Source: Chelonoidis abingdonii (taxonomy: Eukaryota > Chordata > Testudines > Testudinidae). Taken from it: a DNA stretch of 64,000 nt. Positions 58,396 through 64,000 of this stretch are shown one piece after another; the stretch's first letter is position 1; every line of letters begins with the position of its first letter. Location: positions 175,377,956 to 175,441,955 of the forward strand of contig NC_133769.1 of NCBI RefSeq assembly GCF_003597395.2, written 5' to 3'. The position numbers were made by a program, and so were the translations under genes. Under the pieces are notes generated by a model, which saw only the letters and a list, made by a program, of their open reading frames with translations, was not told the DNA's origin and made no database searches.

Positions 58396-59118
58396 TTAGT
58401 CAACTGAGGCATGGAGACCTAGGCATGAGCTGGCACTTAGTCTGCCAAAGTCTCAATTACAAAGACTGAAACAAAAATAAAAACAATTGAAAAAAATAAG
58501 AAAAAAATGGACAGACAAAGGGAGAGAGCAGCAACTGTGCCAGGTGTTCAGGTTAGGGACAAATGGAGACAGCAATCTGCTAATCCCTTTCAAAATGACT
58601 CCAGGAAAAAATACAGGCTGGGAACCACCATCATAATGAGGTCATTAAAAAAATTACTTAAATACAGGAGGGTCCCATTGAATACAATTACACCTTCTCC
58701 TTGCCTGATATTTTTAAAACAAATTCCCACTGAAAGGGAATGAGAAGGATAATTACATATGGACTTAATTACGTAGCATACATTGGAAAATGAGAGTATT
58801 TATCTTCACAAAGAAAATAATCATAATTACTGTATAACCTTCAGAATCTTTAATTGCCTTTTCTTTTTACGCTATGTTCAATTTATTTTGTGTAATAATT
58901 AGAAGAAGTAAAATGTAAAAACAGAAATACTTAATGGTCAGGGGTTCTCTCTTTAATTAATTTTCTTCCAAGTTTAGGAACATACACAAAAATCTAATGT
59001 TTTCTAAGTCTATTTTCATCATTCTAATCTTGTTTTTCAATTCCTGCTTTTCATTTTCTTGTTAATACAGAATCACCTTGCTAGTTCACACTAATAACTG
59101 GGATAGCTGTTATGATTA
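58396..59118. other. Unannotated sequence
   Basis: AT-rich and without recognisable features. Confidence 0.5.
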
Positions 59119-59123
59119 GGTTG

Positions 59124-59938
59124 TGTCAAGATTCCTTCCCCACTCTGAACACTAGGGTACAGATGTGAGGACCTGCATAAAAGCCTCCTAAGCGTATTTC
59201 TACCAGCTTAGGTTAAATTTTAATACTCTGCCACCACCAAGTGCTTTAACAAGAAACAAGGAAAGGACCACTTGGAGTTCCTCTTCCCCCAAAATATTCC
59301 CCCAAGCCCTTACATCCTTTTTCCTGGATAGGCTTGGTAATCCCCTCACCAATTAGTCCTAGTGAACGCAGATCCAAACCCTTGGATCTTAAAACACTGA
59401 AAAATCAATCATTCTTAAAAGAAGAATTTTATTAAAAGAAAAGGTGAATTTCATCTCTGTAAAATCAGGATGGAAAATAACTTTACAGGGTAATCAGATT
59501 CATAGAGCCCAAAGGAACCCCCTCTAGCCTTAGTTTCAAAGTAACAGTAAACAGAGGTAAACCCTCTAGCAAAGGGAACATTTACAAAGTTGAGAAAACA
59601 AAGATAAAACTAACACGCCTTGCCAGGCTGTTACTTACAAGTTTGAAATATGAGAGACTTGTGCTGAAAGATTTGGAGAACATGGACTGATGTCCAGTCC
59701 CTCTTAGTCCCAAGAGCGAACACACCCAAAACCAAAGAGCACAAACAAAAGCCTCTCCCCACCCCCCGAGATTTGAAAGTATCTTGTCCCCTTATTGGTC
59801 CTTTGGGTCAGGTGTCAGCCAGGTTACCTGAGCTTCTTAACCCTTTATAGGTAAAAGGATTTTGGTGCCGCTGGCCAGGAAAGATTTTATAGTATTGTCT
59901 ACAGGAGGGTTGTTATCCTTCCCTTTCTAGTTATGACA
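59124..59938 (-). mobile_element. Solo LTR (TGTCA...TGACA family), copy 4
   Basis: An 815-bp element starts TGTCAAGATTCCTTCCCCAC and ends TTTCTAGTTATGACA, with perfect GGTTG duplications at 59119-59123 and 59939-59943. It shares CCACTCTGAACACTAGGG, GATCCAAACCCTTGGATC and CAGGTGTCAGCCAGG with the other copies but is more diverged from copies 1 and 3, suggesting a different subfamily. Confidence 0.92.
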
Positions 59939-59943
59939 GGTTG

Positions 59944-60084
59944 CTTTTGTGACTTAGTACGTTAATGAACAAAATAAAGCAGGGATTCTGCATAATTGTT
60001 TTGTTCATTTCTCATCTGGTACATGTTCTGTAGTACAGCTTGTAAAAATAACCTTCATAAACAGGTGACTTTGCTACAGCACTC
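59944..60084. other. Unannotated spacer
   Basis: A short stretch without recognisable features. Confidence 0.4.
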
Positions 60085-60096
60085 TGCTATTAAATA

Positions 60097-60211
60097 TCAG
60101 AGGGGTAGCCGTGTTAGTCTGGATCTGTGCATCCGACAAAGTGGGTATTCACCCACAAAACTCATGCTCCAATATGTCTGTTAGTCTATAAGGTGCCACA
60201 GGACTCTTTGC
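60097..60211. mobile_element. TATCAGAGGGGTAGCC repeat, forward-plus-inverted copy
   Basis: A forward 5' segment (CAGAGGGGTAGCCGTGTTAG to GGATCTGT) is joined directly to the inverted remainder (GTGGGTATTCACCCAC to GGACTCTTTGCTGC). The 12-mer TGCTATTAAATA flanks it at 60085-60096 and 60212-60223, although its first bases could belong to the element end. The ribozyme-like core is degraded (CCGACAA, CAAAA). Confidence 0.75.
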
Positions 60212-60223
60212 TGCTATTAAATA

Positions 60224-60758
60224 GTCACTGCAAAGCAAGAAGAGAAATTGCCACTCATGTGAGAGACTTATGAAATTTGTGGTTTAATGAAGTGCTGATA
60301 AACAACTTTCTCTTGTGGAGTTTTGGTTTTTTTGAAAGGGACGGTTGAACACAGTGGATTTCAAAACATGAGCTTGCATTGTATGTGACCTTTCCATTTT
60401 CCACAAATTAAATGGGCACTCAGTTTGCATAGAAAGTCAATTTTATAAATGTATCACAGTGTGAATGTTCATTCACCAACAGAACAGTACCAGCAAAATG
60501 TCTTTTTCTCTCACCTTTTCCAATTACATTACGAAGGCCTCCAAATAAAAGTTCTTTCCAACCTGGGATATGAACCGGGTCCAAAATCATAGACAAAAAT
60601 TCTTAGCTGACAACGCCACATTAAAATTGCTGGCATGTTGCTTGTTCTGTCTATTACTGACTTTATTAAGACATTAACTAGTAATCCAGTTTCATAGAAA
60701 TCAGGAAGCTGTTGGAGATTGCCTTACAGGTTAATGTGTCACTTCTATTTTTGTGCAG
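60224..60758. other. Unannotated sequence
   Basis: No repeat was recognised. It precedes a candidate 3' splice site at 60742-60758. Confidence 0.45.
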
Positions 60759-60903
60759 AAAGTGGGAAGGGCAGTCACACCAGAATTGCTGCCCCTGTCC
60801 CTGTACCCTGCAGAAGGTTCTTTGCAAGATCCAAGAACTGGATGGAAAGAGGAAAGTGCAACAGAGAATCCTCCAAAAAAAGTTAAAGCAACTTGAGCCA
60901 TAA
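60759..60903 (+). other. Candidate terminal coding exon, function unknown
   Basis: A good 3' splice-site consensus (CTTCTATTTTTGTGCAG, ending 60758) is followed by an open frame with one leading nucleotide and a stop at 60901-60903. The peptide has a Cys-rich start (CCPCPC) and a charged, heptad-like end (KIQELDGKRKVQQ and KKLKQLEP), which could form a short coiled coil. I do not recognise the protein. A second acceptor-like string (CTGTCTCTGTTGCAG) lies at 60912-60926. No upstream exon is identified, so chance is quite possible. Confidence 0.22.
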
Positions 60904-62334
60904 TATTTCACCTGTCTCTGTTGCAGTATAACAGCACTGTCTACTACTCAGGGTTTTGGCTGCCACAATCTAGCATCTTGGGGTAGCAGAACCCAGTGCC
61001 ACAAGGGTTAGTGGCCTCTAGTGACATCACTTCATGGCAGTGGAAAGAAAGGAGGTTAAAGTGAAGCCCAACCTCACAAGCAGAGAGCAAGTAAGGGGAG
61101 TTAAGGAATTAAGTCTGTGTCTTGGCTTGCTGACAGCTCTAATTCTGATTGTGGATGGGAGAAAGGAGGATGGACTTTTAATTGGTAGATTTGGTTTGGA
61201 TTGGTTTGTTGTGTGGGGCCTTTAGAAGAGCACAGCCTTATGGGAAATAAGCCAGCCTAAGGCAACCAATGGCCATGAAGTAATGCATTAGCCAAGCTAT
61301 ATACAACCTTTCCTCAAAGTCAGTCATGCTATTCCTTTCAGCAGTTTTGTAAGATTTCCCACTCACAATCTGACCCAGGATGAGGTAATGTCTTATGACA
61401 CCAGCAGGTATTTCATTGGGTCACAGAGTCAAATTTGCTCATTGTCTGTATTTGGTGGAACATAAACTCAAAAAAGTTCAAATCTGTAGGCTAGCAGAAA
61501 TCGCGTAGCTATGGTTGCAAACTACAATTTGCTCATCCTAGGGCTTTTTATGATTCATATTTCCCTCTTTGTACAGGATGAACACATATCCACAGAAATC
61601 TACCAAAAATGTTCTTATTGCAGGAAAGCCAAATCTTCAAATTAGTAATTTAGCCCACAGTTATGGCTGTTTTCTGAGGATCTGGGGGAGGTAGAAGCTG
61701 GAAAGCATTCTCCTTGTGAGCCAAAAAGAAGTCACACTATGGTTGCTACTACAGCTTTAGGATCGATGTAGTCTTTATTGTTGTTGTTCTCCACTTCAGG
61801 GGGGAGCATAGCTAGTGTATCAATAGAGTTGTGACTCCAATAGGCTCACCTTTACCCCTCCCACCAAAATTCCATCAGTGTTTCACCACAGGGAGTTTCC
61901 AAAGTGCCAAGCTTCACAGGACACAAGGAGTTCACACTACATGTGCTGGGTCCCCAAGTCCTGCTCTATTTTCTCCAGTAGAAATACACTGGATCTTCTA
62001 TGCCAGGTTTTTTCACAGCATAGGACCATGGCAACAGTGCATGTCTGGTAAAGAGGTATTTATCTGGAATTCTGTGAAAGGGTTGGTGCAGAGATTGTTC
62101 TGGCTGATCTGATTTCAACAATACCCACATCTCAATCCAGTGGTCACATTTGGAGTTCTTGGGAAAGAAACATCCAGTGATAGTGGAAAGTTAGATATGC
62201 ACTGCAATGTAACCAAGAATGTTTAGTAGTTTTACTAGACCTTGCTTAGACTGATTAATGGGGTCAATATTAAACACTTTGTGTTTTTTCCTCTGATCAC
62301 ACTATTTACATATATATATGTACATATATAGAAC
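60904..62334. other. Unannotated sequence
   Basis: No repeat or gene was recognised. An alternating TATATATATGTACATATATA stretch lies at about 62,308-62,330 immediately before the R2-like element. Confidence 0.5.
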
Positions 62335-64000
62335 ATGAAGAGCTGGACAGCACCTGGACCAGACATGATCTACACCTACTGGCTAAAGAAACTAACAGCA
62401 GTGCATGAACGCCTAGCAGCACAGATGAACCAGCTGCTAGCAGCAGTGCTCCAACCCAAACTGGCTAACCACAGGAAGGGACAGTGCGTGATCATTGAAA
62501 AGCCCCTTGCAAGGGGACCAGAGCCGTCCACTACCGGCCAATAACCTGCCTCCCACAACATGGAAAGTCCTATCAGGCATCATAGCCGCCAAGCTTACAG
62601 GGACACATGGGCCAGTACAGGCACCAGCTCAGAAGGGCATTGGAACAACACCCATAGGTCAAAACACCCAGTTGTCATAGATGAGCAGTCGCCAAGACTC
62701 AAGGTCGTAGACAGACCAATCTGAGCACAGCTGGATTGACTACAGGAAGCCTATACCTCAATGACTGTTCCACGTGGATCTGTGATGTACTGGGCCTCTA
62801 CAAAGTCAACGGACACGAAGGACCTTACAAGACTCAATGGACTTATGGAAGACAACACTGGAAGTCACTTTCAAGGCAGCTTGACAATGTAGCCATCAGA
62901 GTGTGGCAGGTAATACTCAAGGCGATTGCACTGGTCCCCGCTGCTGTTCTGCATGTTAACCCTCTCAGCCGATAATCACAAGGTATACGGTACAAGTTCA
63001 GGAGTGGACACTACCATCAGCCACCTCCTACATGATTGCATCCAAGCTGTTATGCTAGAGAATGACGAGACATCGACTGCTAATCCCTGACGCGGATTCT
63101 ACAGTGGAGGATATGGGATGTCATTCGGACTGGAGAAGTGTGGCGGATGGTAGTGAAGGAGGGAAGGTAGTCAAGAGCTGATGGGTGGAACAACAGTGGG
63201 CCACATAGCAGACTATATGACCAGCTAAAGTACCTTTGGCGTGCCCCCGTCACATGGAACCATGATGAGGAGGCAAGGAAGGACAGCAACATCAAGTATT
63301 CAGCGCACAGGATAAGAAGTCCTGAAGAGCCAGCTCAGTGCGGTTTAGAACACAGATCCGCACTCAATATAGCCCTGCCAGTCTCCGTACCCTGCCGGTT
63401 ATAGTGAGCTGGCAAGAGGCATGGAGGTGGCCGATGTGAAAACCGTGCGCTCCTCACAATGCACGGAGTTTCCACCCCAAGTCCAACACCCAGAGGATGT
63501 ATACCAGCCGGAAAGAGGCGGGCGGCTGGTGAGCGCGTCAAGCCACTGATCCTGGATTGAAACCCGGAACATCAGGAGTTACATCAGTAGATGGCCCCAA
63601 AGCATGAGCTGCTGAGAGATGCCTGAGCGCAGCAGCAGCTATGGAGGAAGACCAAGCAGAGAAGTGCCATTGGCAAAGAACCCCTGCATGGGATGTACCA
63701 TCGACAGATAGCTGAGGTGGCTGGACACTGGGAAATCCTCCGTGGTGGAAAGGGCTGGATTAAAGACAGCACTGAGCATGATCATAGCAGACAGGACAGC
63801 CACTGACACCACGCTCCATTGAGGCAGGGTCTTACCGCACTAGAGAGGACCCCAAGTGTGCAGGAGGATATCTGTGCAGAGAGCCTCAGAGAAGTCAATC
63901 ACATAGTGGCAAGGATGTAAGATGCAGCAGGAACAGCATAACACTGAACGGCACCACCAAGTGGCTTGGCATTATGTCAGGAACATCTGCAGCAGCGTAT
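62335..64000 (+). pseudogene. R2-like non-LTR retrotransposon remnant, runs off the window
   Basis: The plus strand starts in the RT region (SWTAPGPDMIYTYWLKKL; 62,340-62,395), then LPPTTWKVLSGIIAAKL (62,550-62,600) and a GMSFGLEKCG-like block near 63,110-63,140. Further blocks resemble the post-RT domain (MHG...STP near 63,460) and the RLE-type endonuclease Cys/His region (LHGMYHRQIAEVA near 63,685; CRLC-type Cys pair near 63,850). Many stops and frameshifts. Such elements encode an RT plus a restriction-like endonuclease. R2, R4 or NeSL clade cannot be separated by eye. Confidence 0.82.

Noticed and set aside
62300..62332. TATATATATGTACATATATA as a promoter or origin
   Set aside because: An alternating simple repeat next to a retroelement fragment; no other promoter elements were seen.
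1..64000. CRISPR arrays, prophage or bacterial operons
   Set aside because: No regularly spaced direct repeats, no ribosome-binding sites before dense frames and coding density far too low; the repeat content is vertebrate.

Overview
The window looks like non-genic DNA from a reptile, most likely a turtle (Testudines). It is AT-rich and has long stretches without open reading frames. CR1 LINEs dominate and occur with hAT, Harbinger-like and Penelope-like elements, Ty3/gypsy remnants, a MIR-type CORE-SINE and several families of solo LTR. That mix fits turtles better than birds or mammals, though a crocodilian cannot be excluded by eye. I recognise no complete host protein-coding gene, rRNA, tRNA or CRISPR. 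The longest open frames (up to about 200 codons) lie in GC-rich repeats or antisense to retroelement remnants.

Layout. 1-12,385: mostly unannotated sequence with a foldback MITE (1,278), an interrupted LTR-like repeat (3,616-5,069) carrying a solo LTR (4,163-4,945), two further LTR remnants (7,880 and 10,013) and a palindromic Penelope-type tail (11,000). 12,386-14,480: a reverse-strand CR1. 15,770-21,240: hAT-type MITEs and a MIR. 21,848-23,893: a forward CR1 split by a solo LTR. 24,258-28,065: a CR1 tail, MITEs and a rearranged Penelope-like element with a GIY-YIG remnant. 29,800-31,640: a gypsy pol remnant split by another solo LTR. 32,283-36,290: a composite repeat and two hAT MITEs with perfect 8-bp target-site duplications (TSDs). 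37,859-40,795: a hAT element with about 600-bp inverted arms that contain its own transposase C-terminal coding sequence, split by a CR1. 43,499-46,470: a two-LTR retroelement on the minus strand with gag (SCAN-like capsid) and protease remnants but no RT or integrase. 47,330-51,505: more LTRs. 54,917-55,126 and 60,097-60,211: foldback Penelope-tail-like repeats with 12-bp flanking duplications and, in the first, a hammerhead-ribozyme-like motif. 57,180-59,938: an LTR carrying a hAT MITE, then the fourth solo LTR. 62,335-64,000: an R2-like non-LTR element running off the window.

The sequence is best read as a layered insertion record. Four copies of one LTR family have exact 5-bp TSDs (GCGTG, ACCCA, GTAAT, GGTTG), and hAT elements have 8-bp TSDs. 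The nesting gives relative ages: MIR-like tail, then hAT, then CR1; gypsy pol, then solo LTR; CR1, then solo LTR. The one place that might be a host exon is 60,759-60,903, which is weakly supported. I saw no convincing new multi-gene system. The most unusual objects are the foldback hAT with transposase-coding arms and the palindromic, possibly ribozyme-bearing Penelope tails.
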